A DNA stretch of 50,719 bases. Source: Clostridia bacterium. Its GTDB lineage: Bacteria > Bacillota > Clostridia > UMGS1810. The stretch lies in assembly GCA_017481205.1 (NCBI GenBank), contig JAFUPN010000006.1, positions 1 to 50,719 on the forward strand, given 5' to 3'. The position numbers and the translations under genes are program-made. The notes beneath the pieces are model-generated. The model was not told where the DNA came from, did no database searches, and was given only the letters and a program-made list of their open reading frames with translations. Positions 1 through 7,545 of the stretch are shown here, in pieces. How positions within the stretch are numbered: position 1 is the first letter of the stretch; each line of letters starts with the position of its first letter.

Positions 1-19
1 CTATATTGCTCTCTTTTTT

Positions 20-93
20 TGGAGGCGCCACCCAGATTTGAACTGGGGATAAGGGTGTTGCAGACCCGTGCCTTACCACTTGGCTATGGCGCC
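20..93 (-). tRNA. tRNA-Cys (GCA)
   Basis: On the minus strand the seven-base acceptor arms GGCGCCA and TGGCGCC pair, followed by discriminator U and an encoded CCA (positions 20-22). The T-loop reads GTTCAAATC and the anticodon loop carries GCA, which reads cysteine codons. It is the last gene of a five-tRNA cluster in the direction of transcription. The cluster end or terminator lies beyond the left edge of the window. Confidence 0.95.
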
Positions 94-98
94 GAAAA

Positions 99-146
99 TC
101 TTTGATTTTAAAATCAAAGAGACGTAAATAAGCTCACGTCTCTTTG
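99..146 (-). other. Two overlapping, mutually exclusive hairpins between tRNA-Gly and tRNA-Cys
   Basis: In the 59-base spacer, a perfect 11-bp stem (CAAAGAGACGT at 115-125 with ACGTCTCTTTG at 136-146) shares six bases with a perfect 22-base palindrome at 99-120 (arms TCTTTGATTTT and AAAATCAAAGA). Only one can form at a time. On the transcribed strand each is followed by a short run of U. This could be a processing signal, a leaky terminator or an attenuator in the tRNA operon; the structures are seen directly and the role is inferred. Confidence 0.55.
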
Positions 147-152
147 AAATTT

Positions 153-227
153 TGGAGCGGAAGACGAGATTCGAACTCGCGACGTTCACCTTGGCAAGGT
201 GACGCTCTACAACTGAGCCACTCCCGC
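153..227 (-). tRNA. tRNA-Gly (GCC)
   Basis: The minus strand gives acceptor arms GCGGGAG and CTTCCGC, D-arm GGCTCAG, T-loop GTTCGAATC and an encoded CCA at 153-155. The anticodon loop contains GCC, reading GGC/GGU glycine codons. It lies fourth in the Val-Asp-Phe-Gly-Cys order of transcription. Confidence 0.95.
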
Positions 228-243
228 ATGATACAGAATTTTA

Positions 244-319
244 TGGTGCCTCCGGGCGGAATCGAACCACCGACACGGGGATTTTCAGTCCCCTGCTCTA
301 CCGACTGAGCTACAGAGGC
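244..319 (-). tRNA. tRNA-Phe (GAA)
   Basis: Acceptor arms GCCTCTG and CGGAGGC pair, with discriminator A and an encoded CCA at 244-246. The T-loop is GTTCGATTC. The anticodon loop CTGAAAA carries GAA for phenylalanine. Third gene of the cluster. Confidence 0.95.
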
Positions 320-350
320 ATACTCACAAAATACCGTTATATAAAGCTTC

Positions 351-377
351 CAATACCTGAGCCATACTCAGGTATTG
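351..377 (-). other. Perfect hairpin in the tRNA-Asp/tRNA-Phe spacer
   Basis: CAATACCTGAG (351-361) pairs perfectly with CTCAGGTATTG (367-377) around a five-base loop. It lies in the 64-base spacer between tRNA-Asp and tRNA-Phe. No U-run follows on the transcribed strand, so a processing hairpin is more likely than a terminator. The function is not established by the sequence. Confidence 0.45.
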
Positions 378-383
378 AAAGTA

Positions 384-460
384 TGGCGACCGAGAAGGGG
401 TTCGAACCCTCGACCTCCAGCGTGACAGGCTGGCATTCTAACCAACTGAACTACCCGGCC
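384..460 (-). tRNA. tRNA-Asp (GTC)
   Basis: Acceptor arms GGCCGGG and CTCGGTC pair with two G-U pairs. The discriminator is G and CCA is encoded at 384-386. The T-loop is GTTCGAACC. The anticodon loop CTGTCAC carries GTC for aspartate. Second gene of the cluster. Confidence 0.95.
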
Positions 461-465
461 AAATG

Positions 466-541
466 TGGTGGGAACTACAGGGCTCGAACCTATGACCCTC
501 TGCTTGTAAGGCAGATGCTCTCCCAGCTGAGCTAAGCTCCC
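466..541 (-). tRNA. tRNA-Val (TAC)
   Basis: Acceptor arms GGGAGCT and AGTTCCC pair, with discriminator A and an encoded CCA at 466-468. The T-loop is GTTCGAGCC. The anticodon loop CTTACAA carries TAC, reading valine codons. It is the first gene of the cluster, just downstream of its promoter, and is separated from tRNA-Asp by only five bases. Confidence 0.95.
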
Positions 542-571
542 ACATTGTCGCTACTCATCAGCGACTTGATT

Positions 572-600
572 ATTATATAACATATTTTCTCAAATGTCAA
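572..600 (-). promoter_or_regulatory. Consensus sigma-A promoter of the tRNA operon
   Basis: The minus strand shows a perfect TTGACA (595-600), a 17-base spacer and a perfect TATAAT (572-577), about 30 bases before tRNA-Val. Upstream of the -35 box (601-650) are dense A and T tracts that resemble an UP element, as is usual for stable-RNA promoters. Both boxes matching the consensus exactly fits strong constitutive expression. Confidence 0.85.
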
Positions 601-790
601 TACTTTTTTAAAAAAAAATTCAAAAATTTTCAAAAAAATTTTATTTGAGCATTTTTAGTATTGAAAATCCCCTGTTTTACCGGTTTTTTCAATACCAATT
701 ATATGCAGATTAATATACTAATATGCATATTTTGATTGACTTAGGCTAAAATTCACATTTGCAATCCGCCTTTATCTTTGATTACCCAGG
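601..790. other. AT-rich gap between hslO and the tRNA operon
   Basis: No gene is seen. The part nearest the tRNA promoter is A/T tracts. At 701-730 there is an imperfect dyad, ATATGCAGATTA against TAATATGCATAT. At 660-695 arms of the type ATTGAAAA/TTTTCAAT could form a weak stem downstream of hslO, without a clear U-run. TTAGGCTA at 741-748 resembles the end of the family 1 repeats found elsewhere in the window, but alone it is too short to call. Confidence 0.35.
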
Positions 791-1675
791 TTATCCTTCA
801 AGCTCTTTAAGCAAGGCTTCAAGGTCTTCCCTGGAAAAATCAAATTTACTGTTGCAGAAATGACATTCCAGCTGAGCATGTCCGTCTGTCTCAATTATAT
901 CACGTATTTCATCAGGTCCGATTGTTATAAGAGTTTTTTCTACCTTTTCGCGGGAGCAGTTGCAGTAGTACTGAGTATCCAGCTTATCTGTAACGTGGTA
1001 GTCAATGCCTGCAAGGACAATCTCAAGAATTTCCTCTATGGTCTTTCCGTCATCAAGAAGAGAGGTTACAGACGAGAACTCAGCAATATTTTTTTCAAGA
1101 GTACTGATTTCTGCTTCGGACGCGCCGGGCATAACCTGGATAATAAATCCGCCGGCAGCCTTTACGGAAAGGTCAGTGTCTACAAGGACTCCGAGTCCGA
1201 CCGCTGAGGGTATCTGCTCGGACACAGCAAAATACTTGGTCATATCGTCGCCGATTTCGCCTGATACAAGGGGAATTTTGCCTATATAAGGCTCTTTTAA
1301 GCCAAGGTCAATAATTACCGTAAGGAAGCCTTCTTTGCCTACAGCACCGCCTACATCAAGCTTTCCTGCACTGTTTAAAGGCAGCTCCACATTGGGATTG
1401 CCCACACAGCCCTTTACATTTGACTTATTGTCTGCAACAACTATCATACGGCCGATAGGACCGTCGCCGTTTGTCTGCAGGGTTATTATATCTCCGTCGC
1501 CCTTAAGAGTTGCTCCCATCATAGAGCCGACAGTGAGAAGTCTGCCAAGTGCGGCTGTAGCAACAGCAGATGTCTGATGGTATATCTGCGCCTGATTGAC
1601 AGTATTTGTGGTAACGGCAGCAAATGCACGGATACTTCCGCTGTCTGTAGCCGCTCTGATTATATAGTCTTTCAT
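791..1675 (-). CDS. hslO: Redox-regulated 33-kDa chaperone Hsp33
   Basis: The product is a 294-residue holdase chaperone of the Hsp33 family, acting in the cytoplasm on unfolding proteins during oxidative stress. The C-terminal zinc switch is visible as CNC (Cys238, Cys240) and CHFC (Cys271, Cys274), matching the CxC...CxxC pattern whose oxidation activates the chaperone. Length is normal for the family. The ATG is preceded by GAGGAT six bases upstream. It is transcribed with the same polarity as the oad genes, but 137 bases separate it from oadA, so co-transcription is uncertain. Presence in an anaerobe fits protection against transient oxygen exposure. Confidence 0.95.
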   Translation of the reverse strand: MKDYIIRAATDSGSIRAFAAVTTNTVNQAQIYHQTSAVATAALGRLLTVGSMMGATLKGDGDIITLQTNGDGPIGRMIVVADNKSNVKGCVGNPNVELPLNSAGKLDVGGAVGKEGFLTVIIDLGLKEPYIGKIPLVSGEIGDDMTKYFAVSEQIPSAVGLGVLVDTDLSVKAAGGFIIQVMPGASEAEISTLEKNIAEFSSVTSLLDDGKTIEEILEIVLAGIDYHVTDKLDTQYYCNCSREKVEKTLITIGPDEIRDIIETDGHAQLECHFCNSKFDFSREDLEALLKELEG

Positions 1676-1812
1676 GATTATATCCTCTTTTACATATGGG
1701 AATTATTGTCCGGCATTATACCTATACGATACTGCCGTTTTTTATCCGCTTTTAACTGCAATTTGCGGGCCCGCAAAAAAATGCGGACACGCAACACTAT
1801 TGCTAATACAAA

Positions 1813-3231
1813 TTATGACAAATCCTGAACATAGATTGTTCTGGTGCCATCAGCAACTGCAGCCGGTGCTGCAGGAGCAGGAGCTTCTGCTCTTCCATCG
1901 CGGACAGCAAAGAATTTTTCTGCAACCTGAGGGAAGAGTGCATAGCTGAGAACATCTTCATCATTCTTTGCAATACCCTTGGTTTCTTCTCTGTACTTGT
2001 CAAGCTCGGGTGCAAGAAGGTCTGCAGGACGGCAGGTGATGGGTTCTTCATCGCCGATTGCCAGCTTACGTACTTCTTCATTAACCTCTGCGGGAAGTCT
2101 GCCGTATTCACCTCTGAGAAGACCCTTGGATTCCTTGGAAATCATCTTATATCTTCCCATAAGAACATTGAGAACAGCCTGTGTACCTACAATCTGACTG
2201 GTAGGTGTTACGAGAGGAGGATAGCCAAAATCCTTACGTACTCTGGGCACCTCTGCAAGCACCTCATAATACTTGTCCTCTGCATTAGCCTGCTTGAGCT
2301 GAGAAATAAGGTTTGAGAGCATACCTCCGGGAACCTGATACAGAAGTGCGTTTGCATCAACATTGAGCACCTTGGGATCAAGTGTGCCCTCTGCCTTCAT
2401 CTTATCAGCAACCTTACGGAAGTGTGCAGCAGCTTCACTAAGCTTATTAAGGTCAAGACCTGTGTCACGGTCGGTACCCTTAAGGGTTGCAACCAGTGAT
2501 TCGGTTGAGGGGTTAGCTGTGCCGTTTGCCATAGGAGACAAAGCACAGTCAACAATATCAATACCTGCCTGTGCAGCCATGAGGTTTGTCATGTCACCTG
2601 TACCTGCAGTATTGTGTGTGTGAAGATGGATGGGCACACTTACATTTTCCTTAAGCTTTTTAACAAGGTTGTATGCATCATAAGGAAGAAGAAGGTTTGC
2701 CATATCCTTGATACAGATTGAATCTGCACCCATTTTTTCCAGCTCACAAGAGAGCTTTACAAAGTAGTCAAGGTCATGTACAGGGCTTACTGTGTAGCTG
2801 ATTGCAGTTTCACAGTGACCGCCGTAATGCTTAACAAACTTGATTGCAGCCTCCATGTTGCGGGGGTCGTTGAGAGCATCAAAAACTCTTACTACGTCAA
2901 TACCGTTTTCGATAGACTTTTTGCAGAACTGCTCTACAACGTCATCTGCATAGTGCTTGTAGCCGAGGATATTCTGTCCGCGGAAAAGCATCTGCAGCTT
3001 TGTTTTGGGCATATTAGCCTTAAGTGTACGAAGTCTTTCCCATGGATCTTCATTGAGAAATCTCATACATGCATCAAATGTTGCTCCGCCCCAGCACTCA
3101 AGAGACCAGTAGCCGATATCATCAAGAATTTTGCAGGCAGGAATCATGTCCTCTGTCTTCATTCTTGTGGCTGCCTGTGACTGATGAGCATCACGGAGAA
3201 TTGTATCTGTTATATATAATTTATTAGCCAT
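1813..3231 (-). CDS. oadA: Oxaloacetate decarboxylase alpha (carboxyltransferase) subunit without a biotin domain
   Basis: The 472-residue protein begins with the HMGL-like carboxyltransferase fold: the metal-binding DTILRDAHQS motif at residues 8-17, WGGATFD near 48 and HLHTHNTAGTG near 200. It then has the conserved PYC/OadA domain (PGGMLSNL). The family usually continues into a biotinyl domain to about 590 residues. Here the chain stops after a short Ala/Pro linker, and the biotin carrier is a separate gene (5196-5561). In OAD the alpha subunit transfers CO2 from oxaloacetate to biotin, and beta decarboxylates carboxybiotin to pump Na+. The start has AAAGGA upstream. It is the last gene of the set and is separated from oadB by a tandem repeat. 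No clear terminator follows; a 16-base palindrome lies at 1762-1777. Confidence 0.9.
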   Translation of the reverse strand: MANKLYITDTILRDAHQSQAATRMKTEDMIPACKILDDIGYWSLECWGGATFDACMRFLNEDPWERLRTLKANMPKTKLQMLFRGQNILGYKHYADDVVEQFCKKSIENGIDVVRVFDALNDPRNMEAAIKFVKHYGGHCETAISYTVSPVHDLDYFVKLSCELEKMGADSICIKDMANLLLPYDAYNLVKKLKENVSVPIHLHTHNTAGTGDMTNLMAAQAGIDIVDCALSPMANGTANPSTESLVATLKGTDRDTGLDLNKLSEAAAHFRKVADKMKAEGTLDPKVLNVDANALLYQVPGGMLSNLISQLKQANAEDKYYEVLAEVPRVRKDFGYPPLVTPTSQIVGTQAVLNVLMGRYKMISKESKGLLRGEYGRLPAEVNEEVRKLAIGDEEPITCRPADLLAPELDKYREETKGIAKNDEDVLSYALFPQVAEKFFAVRDGRAEAPAPAAPAAVADGTRTIYVQDLS

Positions 3232-3280
3232 ATAATTATCATTCCTTTCACAGAATTTTTTGCGGTTTATTTTTAAAATC

Positions 3281-3500
3281 CGCTATATTTCGGCTCTTGA
3301 AATTTGTTCGCAGACAAGGCTTGTCACCGCAGACAGTATTTTCTATACGGCAAGGTGGCAAAACGAAGTATGCGGGTCATTTTTCAAAGCCGCTGTTTTT
3401 CGGCTCTTGAAATTTGTTCGCAGACGAGGCTTGTCACCGCAGACAGTATTTTCTATACGGCAAGGTGACAAAACGAAGTATGCGGGCAAATTTCAAAGCC
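3281..3500. repeat. Two tandem copies of a 110-bp repeat between oadB and oadA
   Basis: Units at 3281-3390 and 3391-3500 are nearly identical; for example CGGCTCTTGAAATTTGTTCG starts at 3291 and again at 3401. Each unit contains TTGTCACC followed about 25 bases later by GGTGACAA (GGTGGCAA in unit 1), an 8-bp stem, and ends with AACGAAGTATGCG (3362-3374 and 3472-3484). The repeat fills nearly the whole 280-base gap inside the oad operon. No ORF of note is present. It may set the relative expression of oadA, or be a mobile or structured repeat; the role is unknown. Confidence 0.85.
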
Positions 3501-3511
3501 GTGACAGGTTA

Positions 3512-5161
3512 TTAACCAAATAGTGCCATCAATACTCCCGCCGCAATCGCCGAACCAATAACACCTGCAACGTTGGAACCCATAGCGTGCATAAGAAGGA
3601 AGTTCTTGGGATTTTCCTTCTGACCGACAACCTGGGATACACGTGCTGCCATAGGAACCGCAGATACACCGGCAGAACCGATGAGGGGGTTGATTTTGTT
3701 CTTGAGGAACAGGTTCATAAACTTTGCAAGAAGAACACCGCCTGCAGTACCAAGACCAAAGGCAACAACACCCATCAGAATAATCTGAATTGTCTTGGGC
3801 GCAAGGAAGGTAGACGCTGTAGCAGTAGCGCCAACGGAGATACCGAGGAATATGGTAACGATATTCATAAGCTCGTTCTGTACAGTCTTGGAAAGTCTGT
3901 CTGCAACTCCGCACTCCTTGAGAAGGTTACCAAGCATGAGGCATCCTACAAGAGGTCCTGCTGAGGGAACCAGCAGAGAAACAAAGATTGTAACAACTAT
4001 GGGGAATATAATCTTCTCTGTCTTGGAAACCTGACGGAGAGGAGTCATAACAATCTGTCTTTCCTTTTTGGTGGTAAGCAGCTTCATAATGGGGGGCTGA
4101 ATAACAGGAACCAGAGCCATGTATGAATAAGCTGCTACAGCTATAGGTCCTAAAAGATGAGGAGCAAGCTTTGTGGTAACAAAGATAGCTGTAGGACCGT
4201 CGGCACCGCCGATAATACCTGTTGAAGCAGCTTCGGCACCGGTGAAGTTAAAGAGCATTCTTGCACCGATGTAAGTAACAAAGATACCAAGCTGAGCTGC
4301 AGCACCAAGGAGAAGACTCTTGGGATTTGCAATAAGGGGACCGAAGTCTGTCATGGCACCTACACCAACGAAAATAAGACAGGGATAGATACCAAGCTTA
4401 ACACCAAGATAGAGATAGTCAATAAGACCGGGTGTCACATTATTGGTAGCTTTGAAAAGCTCCCAATGTACATGACCGTCCTTAAAGAGCTCCTCATGGA
4501 ACATTTCTGCTCCGGGAAGGTTGGTAAGGAGCATACCGAATGCAATAGGAATAAGGAGCAAAGGCTCAAACTGCTTAACAATGCCCAGATAAAGAAGTAC
4601 GCATGAAATGATAAGCATTACAATTGTTCTCCAGTCTGCAACAAGAGCAGGAAAGCCTGTCTGTCCGAGGAAATCCAGGGTAGCGCTTGCTGCTGTAACA
4701 GGCTCGCTGTTGAGGATATCCTCTACAGTAATGGTAATAATATCCTCCTGGGTATAGCCCATGCTTGAGGAGTCTATAACATCTTTTTCAATAAAATACT
4801 GAAGCTCACCGCTGAGCACAGGGAGAACCTCGCCTTCCTGATAGGAAGGAATCTGAGCGGCATATACCAGGGTTACCTCACCTCCGGGAGCAAGCTCGCC
4901 GGTCTGTACAACCTGGTTGAAGTCGTCAAAAATAATTTCGTTTTCATTGAATTCCGTAAGAATAACTGCGGCATTCATAATTGTTTTGTCACTGTAGTTT
5001 GCCACAACAAATGTAAGAGTACCGTCTGCTTCACTGTAGGCAGTGCTCTTTATGCCAAGTGCATTGTCATCGGTTTTGTCGGCATTCGCTGCAAAGCAGG
5101 AATATGTACAAAAAATAACCATGACCATAAGCATAACAGCGGCAAATATTCTCTTTTTCAT
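3512..5161 (-). CDS. oadB: Sodium-translocating decarboxylase beta subunit with a secreted N-terminal domain
   Basis: From about residue 175 to the end (549) the protein matches OadB/GcdB/MmdB beta subunits: [24 protein letters not shown], the ion-site motif GGADGPTA (318-325, Asp321) and a C-terminal [15 protein letters not shown] segment, with about nine membrane spans. This subunit decarboxylates carboxybiotin and drives Na+ export. Unusually, residues 1-24 form a signal peptide ([10 protein letters not shown]...SCFA) followed by about 150 residues of extracytoplasmic beta-rich sequence ([16 protein letters not shown]...) that ordinary OadB lacks. The start at 5161 was chosen because AGAAGG precedes it and the signal peptide begins there; an upstream in-frame start (5230) would overlap the biotin carrier gene. 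Confidence 0.9.
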   Translation of the reverse strand: MKKRIFAAVMLMVMVIFCTYSCFAANADKTDDNALGIKSTAYSEADGTLTFVVANYSDKTIMNAAVILTEFNENEIIFDDFNQVVQTGELAPGGEVTLVYAAQIPSYQEGEVLPVLSGELQYFIEKDVIDSSSMGYTQEDIITITVEDILNSEPVTAASATLDFLGQTGFPALVADWRTIVMLIISCVLLYLGIVKQFEPLLLIPIAFGMLLTNLPGAEMFHEELFKDGHVHWELFKATNNVTPGLIDYLYLGVKLGIYPCLIFVGVGAMTDFGPLIANPKSLLLGAAAQLGIFVTYIGARMLFNFTGAEAASTGIIGGADGPTAIFVTTKLAPHLLGPIAVAAYSYMALVPVIQPPIMKLLTTKKERQIVMTPLRQVSKTEKIIFPIVVTIFVSLLVPSAGPLVGCLMLGNLLKECGVADRLSKTVQNELMNIVTIFLGISVGATATASTFLAPKTIQIILMGVVAFGLGTAGGVLLAKFMNLFLKNKINPLIGSAGVSAVPMAARVSQVVGQKENPKNFLLMHAMGSNVAGVIGSAIAAGVLMALFG

Positions 5162-5195
5162 GATATTTACCTTCTTTCGTTGTAAAAAATTCCAA

Positions 5196-5561
5196 TTATT
5201 TAATTGTGCAGAGAACTGCGCCTGTCTCAACAGTTGCGCCCTTTGTTACACATACGGATGTAACAGTACCGTCACAGCCTGCCATGATTTCATTCTCCAT
5301 CTTCATTGCTTCAAGAATCATGAGAACCTGACCCTTTTTAACAGCATCGCCGTTCTGTACGTTAACAGAAAGGATGGTTCCGGGCATGGGAGCTGCAATC
5401 TTTTCGCCTTCGCCGGCTGCAGCAGGTGCTGCTGCGGGTGCAGCTGCAGGTGCGGGAGCTGCTGCAGGAGCTGCCTGAGCTGCTTTTGCTTCCTGTTCAC
5501 TGATAAGTTCAATAGAAATAGCATATTCTGTACCGTTTACATTAACTTTATAGTTTTTCAT
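5196..5561 (-). CDS. Biotin carrier protein of the sodium-pumping decarboxylase
   Basis: The 121-residue protein has a short beta-rich N-terminus ([18 protein letters not shown]), an Ala/Pro-rich flexible linker (about residues 25-50) and a biotinyl domain (55-121). The biotinylated lysine is Lys87 in EAMKM. It carries the carboxyl group between the OadA and OadB sites and replaces the biotin domain missing from OadA, as GcdC or MmdC do in related decarboxylases. The ribosome site GAGAGGT precedes the ATG. It lies 41 bases after oadG and 34 bases before oadB, so the three genes are almost certainly one transcript. Confidence 0.92.
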   Translation of the reverse strand: MKNYKVNVNGTEYAISIELISEQEAKAAQAAPAAAPAPAAAPAAAPAAAGEGEKIAAPMPGTILSVNVQNGDAVKKGQVLMILEAMKMENEIMAGCDGTVTSVCVTKGATVETGAVLCTIK

Positions 5562-5602
5562 TTTCTTTTACCTCTCTTTTTTGTTTTTGATTTTTGGTTT
5601 AA

Positions 5603-5881
5603 TTACAGTCTTTTGAAGGATGTAACTCTAATGTTACTTGCTTCTGTACCGAGCTCCTCGGCGATTGCCGCACATATGGCAGCAATAAGTTCCTGCTTGT
5701 TTGCAATAGGTGCAGCAGCTGCAGGTGCTGAATTTACTGCAGGAGCAGCGCTTTCAGCTTCGGGCTTAATAAGTCTTTTGCATATCTGACCCAGAAGTGA
5801 GCAGATGATAACCAGGCAGATAAGACCTGCAAAAACTATACCAAGACCCAATCCAATTACAATACCGTTTGAAACGTCCAT
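5603..5881 (-). CDS. oadG: Decarboxylase gamma subunit (OadG-like small membrane protein)
   Basis: A 92-residue protein with one N-terminal membrane span (residues 5-33), an Ala/Pro linker and a C-terminal segment (NKQELIAAICAAIAEELG). This is the usual layout of OadG/MmdD, which anchors and assembles the alpha and beta subunits. GGGAGGAT precedes the ATG. It is the first gene of the four-gene decarboxylase set and begins 70 bases after the end of rluB, so expression from the rluB promoter is possible. Assignment rests on size, topology and context more than on sequence identity. Confidence 0.8.
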   Translation of the reverse strand: MDVSNGIVIGLGLGIVFAGLICLVIICSLLGQICKRLIKPEAESAAPAVNSAPAAAAPIANKQELIAAICAAIAEELGTEASNIRVTSFKRL

Positions 5882-5951
5882 TTTCTATCCTCCCTTCGGA
5901 TTAATGAATATATATTTAAAAAAATATAACTATGTAAAAGGGACAAAGCCC

Positions 5952-6668
5952 TTATTTACCCATAAGATACTTAACCTCATTGGGGTTAAGATGGCGCCAT
6001 TTTCCAAGAGGCAGATTGCCGAGGATAATATTGCCTATTGCCACACGGCGCAGATGAAGCACCGGATAGCCGATTGAATCAAACATCTTGCGTACCTGGC
6101 GGTTGCGACCTTCATGAATAGTGAGCTCCACAAGAGCTCTCTTGCCTTCGGCAGAGATAATCTGAGCCTTTGCTTTGGCGGTTTTTCTGCCGTCGATATA
6201 CACGCCGTGCTCTAATTTTTCTATATCAAAATGATTGGGCACTCCCGCAACCACAGCCTGATAAACTTTATTCATCCGATGAGACGGATGGGTAACCTTT
6301 ACGGTAAAATCTCCGTCATTGCTCATAAGCAGCAAGCCCTCGGTATTACAGTCAAGTCTGCCCACAGGATACACCCTCTGATTAATATCGCCTATAAGCT
6401 CCATAACAGTGCTTCTGCCCTGCTCATCACTGACGGTGGTTACATAGCCCTCAGGCTTATTGAGCATTATATAAACCTTCTTGCTTTCTTCCTTTACGGG
6501 GACACCGTCAACAGCCACCTTATCCCTGGGAGCAACCTTTGAACCGAGAATATTTACTACCGCTCCGTTAACGGTAACTCTGCCCTCTTCTATAAGCTTT
6601 TCACAGGCACGTCTGGAAGCTACTCCACACTGAGCAAGGTATTTCTGAAGTCTCATTTCTTCATTCAT
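5952..6668 (-). CDS. rluB: 23S rRNA pseudouridine synthase, RsuA/RluB family
   Basis: The 238-residue protein has an N-terminal S4 RNA-binding domain (RLQKYLAQCGVASRR, about residues 6-60) and the catalytic domain with motif GRLDCNTEGLLL, in which the Asp attacks the uridine. Later it has GRNRQVRKMF. RluB of Firmicutes modifies U2605-equivalent positions of 23S rRNA; the exact target here is inferred from family membership. The start has GAGGGGGT about 12 bases upstream. The gene is divergent from trmB across a 172-base AT-rich gap that contains a TTGACA (minus strand, 6732-6737) but no well-spaced -10 box. Confidence 0.88.
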   Translation of the reverse strand: MNEEMRLQKYLAQCGVASRRACEKLIEEGRVTVNGAVVNILGSKVAPRDKVAVDGVPVKEESKKVYIMLNKPEGYVTTVSDEQGRSTVMELIGDINQRVYPVGRLDCNTEGLLLMSNDGDFTVKVTHPSHRMNKVYQAVVAGVPNHFDIEKLEHGVYIDGRKTAKAKAQIISAEGKRALVELTIHEGRNRQVRKMFDSIGYPVLHLRRVAIGNIILGNLPLGKWRHLNPNEVKYLMGK

Positions 6669-6764
6669 TTTTCACTGTCGACCCCCTCAAAAACAATTTT
6701 TGCCTATTTTATCATAATTATAACCTATAATTGTCAAAATTACAATATTTTAAGCAAAAAAATA

Positions 6765-6793
6765 TTGAAAAGATTTTAAAACCGTGATAATAT
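6765..6793 (+). promoter_or_regulatory. Promoter of trmB
   Basis: TTGAAA (6765-6770), a 17-base spacer and TATAAT-like TAATAT (6788-6793) lie about 47 bases before the trmB start. Position and spacing are good; the -10 box is imperfect. Confidence 0.6.
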
Positions 6794-6840
6794 ATTATTT
6801 GTTAAAAATGTTGAAAATACACATAAAGGAATGATTAAAT

Positions 6841-7485
6841 ATGAGAATGAGAAAAAAGAAGCACCGCGAGGACAGACTGGAGGCATGCTCCCATCTTCTG
6901 ATTGAGGATATTACAAAGTACAGCGGCAGCCTGAAAAAAATATTTGAAGACGACAAGCCCATGCATATAGAAATCGGCTGCGGAAAAGGCAAATTCATAA
7001 CAGAGCTTGCCGCAAGAAACCCGGGGATAAACTACATCGCCTTTGAAAAAAATCTTGACGTATTGGTGCTGGCTTCGGAAAAAATAAAAAATGCCGGACT
7101 TGAAAATGTAAGATTTGTTGCAGGCGATGCCTGCGTACTGGAACAGATGAACATTGAGCATGAGATAGAAAGAATATATATAAATTTCTGCGACCCATGG
7201 AAAAAGAAGCGCCAGGCAAAAAGAAGACTTACCCATGAAAACTTCCTTAAACTGTACGAAAAGCTGCTGATTGACGGAGGCGAAGTTCATTTCAAAACAG
7301 ACAATACAAAGCTCTTTGAATTTTCGCTGAACTCTTTTTCAGCATACGGTCTGATGATGAAAAATATCACACTGGACTTGCACAACAGTGAATTTGAAGG
7401 CAACATTATGACAGAATACGAAACACTCTTTTCAGAGAAGGGGCAGCCAATTTACAGATGTGAGGTTGTTTTCCCAAGAAGATAA
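6841..7485 (+). CDS. trmB: tRNA (guanine-N7-)-methyltransferase
   Basis: A 214-residue class I SAM methyltransferase that makes m7G46 in tRNA. The SAM-binding motif EIGCGKG is at residues 44-50. The family signature NFCDPWKKKRQAKRRLT starts near 115, where most homologues have NFSDPWPKKRH. HFKTDN follows near 155. Length is typical. AAAGGA lies upstream of the ATG. It is monocistronic: it has its own promoter and a strong hairpin terminator right after the stop codon. Confidence 0.95.
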   Translation: MRMRKKKHREDRLEACSHLLIEDITKYSGSLKKIFEDDKPMHIEIGCGKGKFITELAARNPGINYIAFEKNLDVLVLASEKIKNAGLENVRFVAGDACVLEQMNIEHEIERIYINFCDPWKKKRQAKRRLTHENFLKLYEKLLIDGGEVHFKTDNTKLFEFSLNSFSAYGLMMKNITLDLHNSEFEGNIMTEYETLFSEKGQPIYRCEVVFPRR

Positions 7486-7487
7486 AC

Positions 7488-7543
7488 AAAAAAATGCCGT
7501 ATACTCCGCAAATGCATAACAAGGGAGTCCACGGCATTTTTTT
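7488..7543. terminator. Bidirectional intrinsic terminator between trmB and the AraC gene
   Basis: AAAAAAATGCCGT (7488-7500) pairs with ACGGCATTTTTTT (7531-7543), with an inner ACTCC/GGAGT stem. Runs of A and T on both sides make it functional for trmB (plus) and for the AraC-type gene that ends at 7546 (minus). Confidence 0.9.
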
Positions 7544-7545
7544 GC

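Noticed and set aside
733..748. TGATTGACTTAGGCTA as a remnant of a family 1 element
   Set aside because: It matches only one end imperfectly and no partner arm is found nearby.
860..1577. Several plus-strand frames opposite hslO
   Set aside because: All are antisense shadows of hslO, which has intact zinc-switch cysteines and a good ribosome site.
1762..1777. 16-base palindrome TTTGCGGGCCCGCAAA as terminator of oadA
   Set aside because: It has no loop and no proper U-run after the stem in the direction of oadA transcription.
3281..3500. CRISPR-like array
   Set aside because: Only two units of 110 bases with no distinct spacers and no cas genes; it is a tandem duplication.
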